From NCBI GenBank assembly GCA_027922465.2, contig BQMF02000001.1, forward strand, positions 1,178,001 through 1,242,000: a stretch of DNA of 64,000 nt. The letters are read 5' to 3'. The position numbers and the translations under genes are program-made. Positions 45,207 through 58,686 of this stretch are shown one piece after another; positions within the stretch are counted from its first letter, which is position 1, and each line of letters begins with the position of its first letter. The notes beneath the pieces were generated by a model. The model made no database searches and had not been told where the DNA came from. It saw nothing but the letters and a program-made list of their open reading frames with translations. Origin of the DNA: Turritopsis dohrnii. Lineage: Eukaryota > Cnidaria > Hydrozoa > Anthoathecata > Oceaniidae.

Positions 45207-47319
45207 TTCAAACAGTTTAACACAAGTATCCGGTTTTGTATGAATCGTCTTTTTTGTATGCTTGAAAATAGACTAAAACCACGTTTCAAAGCGCGAGTCT
45301 TTCAAATTAGATGTACTTTTTTAAATACATAAACATCAGGTAAATGACTTCATCGTGCGTTTTGCTTGTCATTTTCGGTAATTGAATTGGAATATGATTT
45401 ACCAATAATAAAACACATTTTTATTTCTTTATCTCAGCATATTTTTCGAGGCTCTACTGTGACTGCTTAGGCATAAACAGGGCATAAATTATTAGCATGT
45501 TTCTTATTGCGTCTTTTAAACTAACTGTCAGAGCTAGGAGGATAGAAAGAGAGGAACAAAAGTGCTATCCTCCGATTAACAATTCAATAAACAATACTCC
45601 ACAATTCGAAAGTCGCATGATTTGTTCAAGCTAAAATTTGTTTACAAGAATGTAAGTAGATCCCAATGGCAGACAGATAAATATTCTCGAATCTGTGTAT
45701 TGTGAGGGTACCGTGCCAGTATTTGTGCTAATACTGAAAATTCTATTTAAACTCTATTTAAGGAATAAATTTTTGAATCTTTTGAAAGCCTCCACATCCT
45801 TTGGTTCACGTTTTTTCCGTCCCCGCTATTTCTTTTTGTGGTCAAAGTGTACGTGGCGAAACTATAATCTTCGTTTACTCGATCTAATCCTGTTTACTTG
45901 ATTGAGTATAATGCCTAAAACAAGGATAAAATAAACTTGCTATCCACATCAAATAAAACTCACAACAAGTGTATTGGTGAATTAATGCCATCTTTAAAAT
46001 ATAATATCTCTGTTTCCACAGAACAGAATTTCCGAGTATTACTTTAAAGAAGAGCTAACTTGGTAGGGTTAATTTAAGGGTGGCACTAATAAACATTTAC
46101 TGCACTGGGTGCCCTTAGGGAATCCTCGCATGCTTCAGAAGTTTCTTAGGATTCTGATGCATACCATAATCAAGCAACATTTTCTTCTTTTTCTATAAAG
46201 AGCCTATTTAAGGCCACCTCCTTAGTTTAGATGCAAATCTATGAGTGTGGTCTCCCGTCGTGTTGAAGACAAGTACATGATCTACTCTACTCTAAATCCG
46301 ATCTTCAAACTTGAGAGTTCGAAATCTTGTTCCCAGGTTCTTTTGTCCTTTGAGTGTATCTCACCGCCGTAAAGTATGCCAGGGTACGGTGTTGAATGTT
46401 TCCCTGCACCACAAAGGAACATTTTTTCTTATTCGTACTATGTAATAAGTCATACTGGTGTGTCCACCACGCTTGGACATAACAGGCATAATTTAGGAAA
46501 TATTTGCAGTTAGGAGCTAATGTAACCATAACAACGTTGTTTTCTTCCTAGCACAACATTGTCAAGGACATCAAAAGCAATAGAAGAAAAAAGATGATTC
46601 TACAGATTTTGATCGCACCACGCTGAGATGTCGTGCTTGTACCAGCGATTCAATCATCCATGGAATTTAAGCAACTAAAGAAACACACCAGTGGAATCCT
46701 TGTTTTTTGTGTTCGCAGGTAAATAAGTAAATAACTAGATTCATAAAACGAAGCTTCCCTTCGTGGACTATTCTATTCGCATTCTGTTTCCTAAGATCTT
46801 TTTTATGTTTTGCTCATCCACACAACTGTCAGCACTTAAAAAGGTGTACACAGAATTTCCTTTAGCAACAAACTGCTTTTGACAATACAAAATATATAGT
46901 GTTCAAGATTTGATAGATGACGTAATTGATATTCTCTGTGTCTCTTCACTTCTCATGGTACCATTTTAATCGCTGCTTAACAACACAAGGATGCTGAAGG
47001 GAGACTACAGTATAGTAGTGATAGCGGAGTCTGGGACAGAAATAACAAACAACAGTAAAATAACAGATACTCAACATCTTCAAGATAAAAACATATTTTC
47101 AAACAAAACATTTAAATATAACATTGAAAAACAATTATCTACAGGATGTACATGCGCCACGTAACTTGCCAGCAGAGTTACTTGAATGTTCAGTTAAATA
47201 CCAAATGTCGATGGGTTCACTTTGTTTCGATGGTTCATGTTATGTACATTTATATACGACTTTAGGATATAGATTTGAGCCCTTCCTGTCCAATCGGCTA
47301 CCGTAAAATTTCCTTTTTT

Positions 47320-50300
47320 TTATAGTTCTTCTATAGAGTCTTTGTCTCTGATTTCGTTCCAATAATCTAAAGCTTTTTTCGTGAATTGATAATGAAGTTT
47401 TTTGCTGACGGAATTTAGCAAACCCTGTTGGTAATAGTGACGTAAACCACGGCTTAAGCTGTCGTACGACATACGACGGTTCTTGAATTCTCCCCACAAT
47501 TTAGCGACTTCTTCTTTCTTGACGATACGGAAAACGCCGTCACTTTGTCGAACCCATCTTATGAATTGCTCCTTGTCTTTGTCATCTAACAACTGCAGAA
47601 TAAACTGGTATAGTTGACTACCCGGTTTCACTAAATAAAAAAAACATCAAATATTCGTAAAATCAATAGTTGTGTGAGGTTTGATGGATAGGTTTTATAA
47701 AAACACCCAGAGTTGCCCACTAAAATCTTCTCAAGTCTATAACGTTATCAAAAGGTCGGCACCAATATGAATGGATATTCTTAATACCTTTTACTGATAT
47801 AAAAAAAAAATTAACCGATGACATAAATGGATTTTTTAATCAGAGAAAAGCATTAATTCTTTAAGAAGAGTTATAAAAAAGAATTGCAGTATTTACAGCT
47901 GACACTATCTGAAAGCAGACGCTAATACGTGACGGGTGGAGTAAAGAAACAATTGAAACATAGAAGTGAACAGGAAATGAAGCATGTATGATTTTTTTCC
48001 CTTATGGCAAACCTAAGTTATTGTTTTGCTCTCAGTGAAAATATCACCATTTTCTTTCGCGCAGAATTCTCCACTGAACATGAAAAATGGATTACGAGAT
48101 CCTTTTCTTACATTGTTACCTCGTTTTTTAATATCAATCACCTTCACAAAGAAACATGTAACACAAGTAAACTAAAGCCGAATTTAAAATCATCGACTAC
48201 AGGGATTGGTTGTTTAAAACACAAACGAATACACTGATTGGGTAGCTAAGAGCACAAACGCCTATGATTGGCTACTTACGAAGGTTTTTCCGAGTTCTTC
48301 TTCTCCGTTTTGCTGGCTTCTTTAGGTTTACTAAAAAAATAATTTCATGTTGTAATTTTATTTACTGCACGTCTAATAAAGAATACTGGATCTATCTCTG
48401 ATACATCCGTTTGCGTAGAGAAAAAATCGGACTTACCCGTTTTCCGTTTCCGTTTCAAATTTTCGGGTGACAACGGCTCTTCTTTTATTTTCGGATTTTC
48501 ATCTTCATCTTAAATAGAAGTGACACGTGACATTTTAATGACAGCAACAGGAAACAAAAACGAATACAAAATTTTTAAGATTGATAAAGAAGTGGAAACT
48601 AAGTTGTTCAGCGTATAGCTCATCTAACAATTCTGAATCACGGTGGTAAACATAATTGGATAATTTAGTTGTTTATTCATTTATATATTTATTTACGAAT
48701 ATTTACCCTGGATGGACATTTCGGTCGACAAGCGACTCTTACATATGTCTAGCATAAAAAGCATAAAAATACATTTTAATTAAATGAAATTAAAAACAGT
48801 TAAAAAATCAATTGAGTTTGCCTCGTTCTTTGAAACATTATTATAAAGGTTTTCACTGTAAAAGTATGATGAACAGAGTCGCTGTGAACGAACCATTGGC
48901 TACCTAATAAAATTCGATATTACGTATGACTTAGTACCTGTCGTATGAGCGTCCTCTTCGTCATCATCTTGCTCATTATCTTCATTTTCATCTTCAATTT
49001 CCAATTCCCGTGGTGGAGGACACTTGTTCGATGAGGGAGCTTCTAGAAAATCGAATAAAAATAAACAATGAGAATATAGAACGATATTGATAAGAAGAAG
49101 AAGAAGAATTGAGGTTACTATTTACAATTTTCTTTTTTATTTGCGTTGCTATTGATTTTTTGGCATATTGTTTATTTGCTGTTTATTTGCCATGTTTATT
49201 TTACAGGGTTTAAGCTTAGAGTTTGTTTGTTTTTGTTGTTGTTATTTTCTATTTGTTTTTCTTCTGCGGTCAACCATTTAATTTCTCATATTACCTGAAA
49301 TAACACTTTCACAGCTAGAGTTCGACTCTTCTCCAAAGTTGCACAAATCCTTAATATCCTCAAAACTGTCTTCAGAGTCGTAATCCAATGTTACTCGGTT
49401 CTCCTGGGTAACGGTCGGAGACGGCAGCAAGTCGGTATCACTGTACCAAGGCTGGTCAAAATATCCATAAGGGATATGCTGGATGTCGTTTGTTCCAAAA
49501 TCGATTTTGGATGGTTCTAAAGCTTTTACGAACTGTATGAGTAGTGACATTTCGCTGTCCATCTTGAATTTGAGTTCCTTCTCTTCTATTCTCCTAGGAT
49601 TTTCGCCTCCAACACACAACTGTTCGATGTAGCTCAACGATGCTGTCAGCAGAAATATGGCGTTACAGTAATGCTTCTCAAATAAGATTTATAGTTTCTC
49701 TATAACTGTAATCTAGGCTAGGTATTTCCCTAGCAAGTTTGTAAAAGCGAAATGTTTTGTTGTGCAAAAATTTCAGGTTGTGTATATTTATGACTTGAGA
49801 ACAATAATGCCAATTTATTCGCCAATCGGTATGAATTTTAAGTGGCTGATTCGAATGAAATACACGAATTTGATTCGCTCAACATTAAATTTGATGAACA
49901 TGTGATCACGGTCTATTGATTTTGAATAAAATTCTGAGAACTTCATACTTTAATTGCTGACGAAACTTAAAGAGATCTAAAAATACATTACTAGTAATAA
50001 CGTTTATTCAGAGAAAAAACAAAATTCTAGTAAAAGCTAAAAACAATTAACCGAGTCTCGATGAATCAACCGAAGTTTATTTCAAGTCACACGTTATGAT
50101 GATATTAAGCAAGACACAAGTTCTCATTCGTGATCCATTAATTCTGCATGTAAACTAATCCCGGCTATATTCTACATCATATTTCTAACATCTCCCTAAT
50201 AATCTCTTTTGTAGTGTTGATAAACAAAAAAAATGCAAGCACTTTTAGGGAAAGTTTCAACGACTCTATTTTAGGGTAGTAAGCATTAAAAATCAGAACA

Positions 50301-53300
50301 GAAACTAACTGACTTGTACATCTAGAAATTGCATAAATAACTTTCGAGTCGTAAAAAAACTATAAACGTGACTAAAATTTGAATTAACTGGTTCATGTCC
50401 ACATTATGTAATGGGGTTCTCAATTATGACGTCGTGAGCACTATCATATAAAATGTGAGGCTTAGGAACGAACTTGATCGAAACTAAATGAAATCAGTTA
50501 TTTTCGAAGGTAGAATGCGTGGGTGCCTTCAACATGTTACAGTGTTTTTCCAACTGCATGTATTTTTTAATTTGATTTTAATCAATTTTTTGTCGCTTAG
50601 TTACGAGGGGAGACGACGTAATTCCTGTTGTTTGGTTGATTATTACTTTGCTTGGCTGTAAAATCGAACTTCCAATCGTCACGGTTTTTTTATATTAAGA
50701 GTAACATATCTTTCATAGATATATAACATTGAACAATGGGAGATTAAAAAAAGTTAAAATATTTAAAACGAAGAAACAAGAGCTGATTGACAATTATTGT
50801 TGACACGTCGGTTTCAAACAGCCAAACATCCTTACACCGGCGATTAATCTTAAATGTCGATAACATCATGAAATTTACATGCACAAAGAAAACTAAAAAC
50901 GTTTTTTTTTTAATGATTTCACATTACGTCAGTAGCTTGAACTTCGTAGAAATTAAATTTTTACAAGAATTTTTTAATTTCTTAGTAGTACAAGTGTTCT
51001 TGAGAAACATCCATCTCTAAGAATTCTGTTATTCTGTTTTCGTAGAAATTGGCCGCATTCCAATAGAGATAAGTTGAATGTCGTGGTTATGTTCACCAAT
51101 TTTAATTAAAGATAATTTAAAATAAGAAATTAAAAGATCGATTGTTTATATCGCATGCTTAATGAAAGCATTTAGATCACATATCCGTAAGAACAAGAGA
51201 GAAAAAATTTTAATTGAGCAATTGAAAAAACATATTGTTATTTTAAAAAGTGCGATGAAAAATTTGTGACTATGACAGTAGGTCAACAGTCTGGTAACGA
51301 ATTTGGTTTATTTGTTCGTTTTGTTCCGGTCTGGGAAGGGGTATATCTGATTCAATTAAATGTACCACTGTCCGGGCCCTCATTCAATTGGAATGAGAAT
51401 TTTCAGCACATCACCCTCAAAATATTCAAGGTTTTTTTCCGTTTCTTGAGATGTGATTGGTTTATTACGTATCTCACAGAGGAGTAAGTTAAGAGAATTT
51501 TTACTTTAATCATCACGCCACTCTTAGTTGACAACTAAGACTTTTAATTGAGCAACATATGAAACATATCATGACAAGTGATAACGTGCAGGGTGCGGCA
51601 ACCAACTATGACAATGAATAGATTTGGTCAGAGCAGGAAAGCCACATATTTCCATTCAAATAATTACAGGAAATTCATCAGTGTACAGGTCAAGACCACA
51701 AATAGTTATATTAAGGAAAAAATTATACTTATTAGTAATTATGATTATACTTTCGAAGTTTATTGAAAAGCATTCCACCTTCCCACTGGCTACTTATCAA
51801 TATTTTTTAGGAATGCACTTACTGGGAATGCACATATTCTCATCAATTCAAAAAAGCATTGTTTTATCCACATTTTTATGGAGGATAAAATGATACCTTA
51901 TGTTGAAATCTATGTTGGAAGGTTTTGTCTCAAGGTTTCAATAAAAGCTTCGAAAGCAAGCCAACTAAAAGAGAAATTGGCTAGTTTCCAACCCTCGCAA
52001 GAAGAGCTTGGTGGGGGATATTTGACCCATTTGTTAGCCTAACAAGCCGTTATAACAAATTATTGATGAGACATTCGATGACAGCACAGCAATCCTCAGA
52101 CTTTACGTCACCGCACCTGACGATAACTCATCTTTTATCGTGCGGCTTTTACTTATCGAAATAATTATGTTTTTGTCCGGCTTTGTTAAAAATGTATTAC
52201 CAACCAAGTTAAATCGCCAACAATCAACGGTAGATATAGGTTCAATTCATTAGTATCTGGGTGTGGTTTAATGAATTCCGAACTTTAAATTAACTAATAG
52301 CAGGTAGTGTTTCCTATCGTCCATCAAATGCTTTTCAGATGATCAGATAGTGTAAACAAAGAATTAGAGCAATAAGTCTCCATTTACACGATTGGCTTAC
52401 AAATTAACGACTTATTAATCCTTAAATCGCCTTTAAGAGATGAAATCAGATTGATGAAAAGGAGAAAATGATATATTGGACTGCAATCGAAGTTGTTAAG
52501 GCAGTAGTAGATTGCAATCGAGGTTGTTAAGACAATGATAGATTGCGTTATCTTAACATCAGTGATGAAAATTCGACACAAGCGGATATTTGTGAAAAAC
52601 ACCGACACTGGAATTAAGGAAAAGAAGATCTCAATTAGATATAAGAATGGATAAAAGTATTTGATGTGTTTTGAGATTACAACGAGGATCACATCTGTTT
52701 ATAACGTTTAGCTTACTAAGGGCTGAAATAAACTGTATCATTTTCCAATAATAATTTTTCAATGATACATTCCAATGACATTAAAAATTTTGGCCCGAAT
52801 ACACTATGATTAAAATATACAAACATGGACTCTGAAGAAGAAACAGCAGCTGCTGTCGTTGTTTATATTTTGTTAAAAAAGACAGTCGAACGTAGGAGAC
52901 GGAAACATAGAAGTGCATGGGTGAAGCCATGGCTAAACAGATGAAACGAACTTGGAAACTCCTCGCTTTCTAATTCCTATCCCTGTAGAATGTGAATTTG
53001 ACATCCCGTAAACTTAGAGGACTCCTCCAAATTTCAATGAAATTCTCAGTTGCTTCTTGCATCGTCATTAGTTTTTGTTCAAAATGCTGTTTTCGTTGAT
53101 GTTTACATCTTAATCACATCGCGTGCAACGAAAGCGTGCGCGATTCGAGATGCGTTTCAAAACAATAGAAAAAAAAATGACATTGAAAAATTAAAAGTCG
53201 AACATGTTCAATATTAATTGGAAAACTATCATTAGAAAATGATAGTGTATTTTAGCTAGAGTACGTCATAAGTACACTAACTTGAACCCGGGGTTTCATA

Positions 53301-56300
53301 GTAGACATCAAAAACTTAAGAGGTTGTTATAGTATATGACCAAAAGTTAAGAGTTGTTTTAGTATATGACAAATGTACACGTTTTTTTTATATGTATTTG
53401 AGAAAGTTTTTGTCACCTGATGAGTTTAAGAGATTAAGTAAATTCCAGAATAATCGTATTAACATTCTTTTATCTACTGAAGTAAATAAAAAAGACGCTT
53501 TAATTGTGATTAGTTTAAAGTACAAAGTATAGTTGTACTGTTATTTCTTAGGTGGTTCCACTGCCATACAGGCAACCTGTCTCGGGTGAAGTATTACTAC
53601 GAAAAAAATCCTTTGGTACGGAATGGAAGAGGAGACTCAACAGGGCGGCTTTATGGAAAAATGGCAGTAATTGGTAGAAGAAAACGCCATGTAGTGTGAC
53701 ATATAGGTGAAGTAATCACATGACTTTGGTTAAGCGTTTTTCTTGTTTTACAAGCAATCGAGATGAAATAATTCGAGAGACTCAATTCAACATGATTTTT
53801 ACGTTAGCCATTGTTGCTTCAATAATGCGATACCAAAAGATTGGATAAGTGAGACAGCGACAGATTAATCAGATGGAAAAATAACTTATGGAAAAATAAC
53901 ATTCTAGTGACATTTTTAAATGAAGTGAAATTTAAATGAAGTGAAATTTAAATGAAGCAATTGATTGGCTTTTTATGCAGTTGCCATGATGGTGAGATTT
54001 TCCTGCCAACCCCATCCCCAGGACTTGATAACTGGACAGTGGTGTTATACTAGAATTGTATGCTAACTCAAAAACACATGTGTATAATAAACGCTTCTTC
54101 TCTAGACTGTCCGTTCTACAGAATTATACATAAAGAAGTTGTCATTGTTATTCAGATCATAACAAGTGGCATATTGATAAGCCAAAAACCTGTAGCAGTT
54201 GTTTTCTGTTTTTCTCATTTCGCCTTTTCATGCAACTGAATATCTCTTGAATCCTCCTTTTTTCTTAGAGTATAGCTAAGCAATAGTGGGGATAATTACA
54301 GACTTCTCCTAGTCAAGTATTTCTGCGTTAAATGGATATCACAATCAAATTTTGCAGTCAGGAAGTACATGGAAGGGAGCTGTAAATTGCCTCCTAAATA
54401 CCCATCAGTGAGCGACATTATAATAATACATATAATTTGTATAAATTTTTTGAAAGGAATTTCAACGCCTTAATCGAGTTTTTTCTTTTCTTACTAACGC
54501 CCATTAACGCCACAGGTTTCGACAATAAAGTGACGAAGTGTTTTTTGGTACTGGAATTCTCGTCATTTAAAAAGAAGCACCGAATTTTCTTAAAAATTTT
54601 TTATCTTTTGGATATGAAATGTTTCAAAAGTGTTTGTTAAGAAATAAAAGTTTGTCATGAACTTGAACCTTTTACTTTACTTTTAGAAAGATTTGTTACA
54701 TTCTTTCTTTACTCTTTCATGATGTCCATGGTAGATTGGCATACATATGAAGATTGTGTTTCTTACATGTCTACATAGTTTTTATGAATTTAAGCCTCGT
54801 GTTTCGTATACAAGTTTCTTATATAAAACAAAGATGCGGTAGTGTAGGTGAAAAAGAGAAGGGAGAATAAATTCAGACGGTTGAGCATGATCTACCCTTC
54901 AAGCTCAGGAAGTAAATACGTTAAAGCGATTAGCGGGATTCGGAAAAATCATGTTTCGTTTACACGAAACTACTTTTCTATTAATTTGTAGGGAATTGTA
55001 TACAACTTAGTAGAGTTGTTCGTGAAATTTTCCCTACAAAGTCATTAGAAACTTCAGCACTTGAAATAAGCGTGCAAAGTAATGATGTTTCTTTTGATAC
55101 CAGAAAAGCCTTTAATCTCTAAAATAACTTTTTAATTGATCAGTCTTAAAAAAAATTCTCACAAGTAATTAATTTTTTTCGTGTAACAGGCTCCTCGATT
55201 TTACGAATCCCCCTAATGAAGAAATTGAAAGAACGAAACGAAACGAAAAGCAGAAGCAAATTTGTGGATTAAAAGTGAACAAAAAAGACACAAGAAAACC
55301 GCCAAAATTACTTTTAATATGACTATTTCAATTTTCAACTGTTGTTTCAAATGTGAATGTTAAAATTAATACGAATTACAGAAACACACTCCATTGGCTA
55401 CATTTTTACAGAAACACACTCCATTGGCTACATTTTTACAGAAACACACTCCATTGGCTACATTTTCAAGCAAAATATCAAAAACATGAACCGGTTAAAG
55501 TCATCGTTTAACCGCCCTCCAAGAACTGTCTAATTAATACGCCCTTTATGATGAACTTCCTTGCGATCACTATTTCTGACAAGATAAGATTTCAAATGCT
55601 TTCTTCCCGCTTAAAGTTATAGTTTCAAGTCCATCGCTGAAAGCAATGTGATGTTTTTTTTTTCAGTCACGTAAAAAAAGGTTCGCCTTACACTGGGCAA
55701 CGAACTTGCATACGGAGTGTGAGTGCACCTGATCGCCATCCGGGTTGATGGGTTACGCGTAATGAGAGGTAAAATAAACTTCTCGTAAAATTGCTTCAAC
55801 AGCACTCATATATTTAGTCTGTTTTTATTCAACGGATCAGTTGACCCCCTATCCGATCATGACGTTTCTCATTTTAATGTTTTCAAAAAACATCAAAACA
55901 TCATTTTTTTTATGTTTCACGTTGCTGATACTATTCGCCATTGTTTGGTGAAATACAAGAACAGAGTTAGCTGCTGCTTTATTGGGTTTAATAAACATAT
56001 ATGAGTTGGACCAGCTGAAATTGAGCCCAATATGAAGTTAAAAGCTAGTCACTTTATGATTATGGTCTCAATTTGTTTTATTAGTCCTGATTAGTCTGAA
56101 AATATCACAAAATATTGTGAAAGATATCGACTGGAGAAATGGTTTTGTTTAATCAGAAAGTTTGTATTTAGTTGGTGCTATATCATATTGTTATTGTAAA
56201 AATTTGTGACGATACTGAAACTAACAATTTTAAACAAACTGTCAGTGAAATTTGCTGAAACCGTCGTTTTATATTATCGTTACGTAAAACATCACTCAAT

Positions 56301-56988
56301 TTTGTAATATATATATATGTATATAAATAAACAAATGTCCAGTGTGTGTGTTGTGTTTGAATTATATACATATTTTCGATATCTTACATATCTTTATCAA
56401 CTTGATAAAGATATGTAAGATATCGAAAATTTGTGAAGAGATGTGTTTTTAATTGTTCATATATGTATATATATATCCGACACTAACATTAAAAGAAATT
56501 TAAGTGGAAACGAACAACAAAGAATTTTGTTGCTTACCGTTTTTCAATTCTCCAATTTTCTCCTGGAAGTCATCACGAACGCCATATTCCCCATCTACGA
56601 AATAATCATATCTTGTCATTGCCAATTCTCCAAGTGAATATGGAACTAACGAATTAGGATTCATGTACTCCATGTTTTGGTTATATCGACACGCTGTGGT
56701 TGCTTCGAATAAGTGCTCTCTTTTCACTTCTTTCCTTTTTGTCTTCAGACGACAATCAAATTCCTCGTAATCGCTATAGGGGTTATTTCTAAGAATTTCG
56801 CAAACTTCATTTACATCGGTTGACTCATCCATGCTAAGTTCCAATGGAATTAGAGCTTGTAAACTTTGTGGTAGAGAGGGTCCACTGGTAATACTTGCTT
56901 GAGCTTTCTGTAAGTATTGCTGCTCGTTTTTGTTGTAAAACTCATTTTCGATGGTTGATTTGTTTAAAGGCATATCAATGAACAACAT
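47320..56988 (-). CDS. ETS-domain transcription factor, SPI/PU.1-like, 7 exons
   Basis: Exons in transcript order: 56538-56988, 49295-49642, 48938-49042, 48707-48748, 48437-48508, 48280-48330, 47320-47630. All six introns are phase 1, and the join gives 459 residues. An in-frame TAA lies 12 bases before the ATG. The ETS DNA-binding domain is C-terminal, about 362-443: QLYQFILQLL, FIRWV, VAKLWGEFKN, the recognition helix MSYDSLSRGLRHYY with its two arginines, and KKLHYQF. LYQF and KKLxYQF recall the SPI/PU.1 subgroup, while SRGLRHYY is like other ETS classes. Ahead of it are an acidic stretch (about 280-297), IKEE (323-326, a sumoylation-type motif) and basic runs KRKRK and KKPAKRRRRTRK, likely nuclear localisation signals. 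No Pointed domain is seen. A nuclear DNA-binding regulator is expected; target genes are unknown. Confidence 0.9.
54985..55205. repeat. Dispersed repeat family, copy 1
   Basis: It shares CCTACAAAGTCA-TAGAAACT, CACTTGAAATAA-CGTGCAAA, TAATGATG and a closing TTTCGTGTAAC-G with sequence at 62470-62650. Non-coding. Confidence 0.7.
55378..55467 (+). repeat. 30-bp tandem repeat, 3 copies
   Basis: The unit runs ACAGAAACACACTCC then ATTGGCTACATTTTT; the three copies are almost identical. ATTGG (a CCAAT-box core, CCATTGG) occurs in each unit. Confidence 0.97.
56372..56430. repeat. Perfect 59-bp palindrome in ETS intron 1
   Basis: The 29-base arms (ATTTTCGATATCTTACATAT and on) are exact complements around a single C at 56401. 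It lies 108 bases inside the first intron from the exon 1 donor. Confidence 0.97.
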
Positions 56989-58073
56989 AGCCAAAAATAA
57001 TTATGAAACTAATCTCCTTCGTTGGTGATTTGATGATTGCAAACAAATATTTTCTTTGAATTTTTAACCTACGAAAAAGTGATAGCGATGAAGAGAGAAA
57101 AAGTAAAAGTATAACTTTATGAAATCTCCAAATAAATGGGATTTATTAAGGGAAAGTATTCAATCAAAATAAACATTTTATGGAATTATTATAAAAGCAA
57201 TTACGAGGGAGAGTGTAAAACTTATGCTATTCGAGAATAGAAAGTGTCAGCAATGTCAATACTGCAAATAATCTTATCCTGAAGCTTGCATGAAACTCCA
57301 GATTTGCAATAAATAAGTTTTGGTTTGTTATTGTTTTTAAACTATTTATATACACAAGAAAATTCTTTTCCCCAGTTGTCTATGAAATATCTTGCAAGAT
57401 AATTTTTCTAAACTGATATATCCCTTTCGAAACTTGTGTCGTGGAGACAGGGCTTTATTTTATGCTGAAAAAAGCATTATTAATCAGGTTTCAAAATGAC
57501 GTTTCGCATGACCATCGCGTATTCTGAGAAGTGCACAATGTGCACAATCAAATTTCTTAAAAGCAAAAAAAAAAAACAAAAAAAAAAACACTCAAAGTTA
57601 TTTGTTCCCATTTGGTTTACCATTTGGTTTATCAACAATTGCAATTAATTGCCCGGACGATTTGGTGCCTGTCGGTGGCAGAGCTTAAACAACAACAACC
57701 TATTTTTCCAACCAAATTAATCGTGGCTGTTCCTTCCAGAATAGAAAATAATAAGACAGTCTTGAATTAAAAAGTGCTTAAAAAAAGTCAAACAGAAATT
57801 CGACAGCAAATCATGTGTAAATTTCAACAGTTCCCTTTCGGCCATTTTCTCAATTTCATTACAGTTTATTCATTTATTCAACATTTAATTAATGAATCTG
57901 TAATTTATTAACTTTTTATAAATTTAACCAGAAAGAAAGTTGTTATTCCCGCCCTTAAGACTGAATGATTTAGACTAGTATTCCTTGAAACAAGAACGAA
58001 AGCAAAAAGAAATATTGCGAAATGTATAAACGTTCCTTTCATGAAAAGAAAACCAATTTTTATTCCGAGTGCT

Positions 58074-58470
58074 TTTTATAAGCAACCAAGGTCAGACATT
58101 AGTAATGTTGCTTTAAAAATGACCATTTTTAGTAGTACTGTTGCTTAATTTGTTGCTAAAGCATTAATCGAAAGTATATATGCCCCACCTTGAAAACCTT
58201 TTCGGACGTTTTAGTTGCTTAATTTAAGCAACTATAAATATGAGTCTAGGATATTTAAACCATTACACAGAGCGCACAACCTCTGCAACCTAGTTACCTT
58301 GTTACCTAGGTAACAACCTAGTGTAACAATTTCAAAAAATGTGCTGCGTCTATGCTAGTGTTGCATCATTTCAAAATTTCATGTTGCTAATTTATCCAAG
58401 ATCCTTGTAGTGCTGTTGCTTAATTTTTTGAGAAAATGTTCTAGTGTTGCTTATAAATTTGTTGCTTATG
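58074..58470. repeat. Dispersed GTTGCTT-rich repeat, copy 2
   Basis: It shares the start, the middle block and the ending GTTGCTTATAAA with the copy at 21661-22010. Between them lies unique sequence including an inserted CCTAGTTACCTTGTTACCTA segment. Confidence 0.8.
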
Positions 58471-58615
58471 CAAAAAACAACCTGTAATAAACGAGATAAT
58501 ACTCTCGGTTCTAAATCGCTCTTTTGCGTTTGAAAGGACAAGGCGGTATGACGTAATCATTACCTCGATTAAACCTGAAGTGTAATTTATCATAAACTAG
58601 TAATGATGCATTTCG

Positions 58616-58686
58616 ATAAATATATGGATCTTGGTAGATATATGGGTCTTGGTAGATATATGGATCTTGGTAGATATATGGGTCTT
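58616..58686 (+). repeat. 18-bp tandem repeat, 4 copies
   Basis: GATATATGGATCTTGGTA alternates with a GGGTCTTGG variant, giving a 36-bp higher-order unit. The open frame over it (58603-58797) is repeat-derived. Confidence 0.9.

Larger units (their letters stand above)
38739..47319. other. Long intergenic region between Mos and the ETS gene
   Basis: Contents supported by the sequence: a 20-bp tandem repeat (40218-40304), a 1.7 kb inverted-repeat element (42123-43810), a SINE-like block (44115-44425) and a single 128-bp repeat unit (45079-45206). The rest is AT-rich with only short open frames that show no recognisable protein features. Confidence 0.5.
49643..56537 (-). other. 6.9 kb first intron of the ETS gene
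   Basis: The donor is GTAAGC at 56537 and the acceptor CTGACAG is at 49643. Inside are a 30-bp tandem repeat (55378-55467), a dispersed repeat copy (54985-55205) and a perfect palindrome (56372-56430). No coding frame with recognisable features occurs on either strand. A long first intron is a usual place for regulatory elements, but none is identified. Confidence 0.7.

Noticed and set aside
52384..52692. A hydrophobic 102-codon minus-strand frame in ETS intron 1, considered as a membrane protein exon.
   Set aside because: Ile/Phe/Leu-rich composition follows from AT-rich DNA, and no splice partner, motif or gene context supports it.
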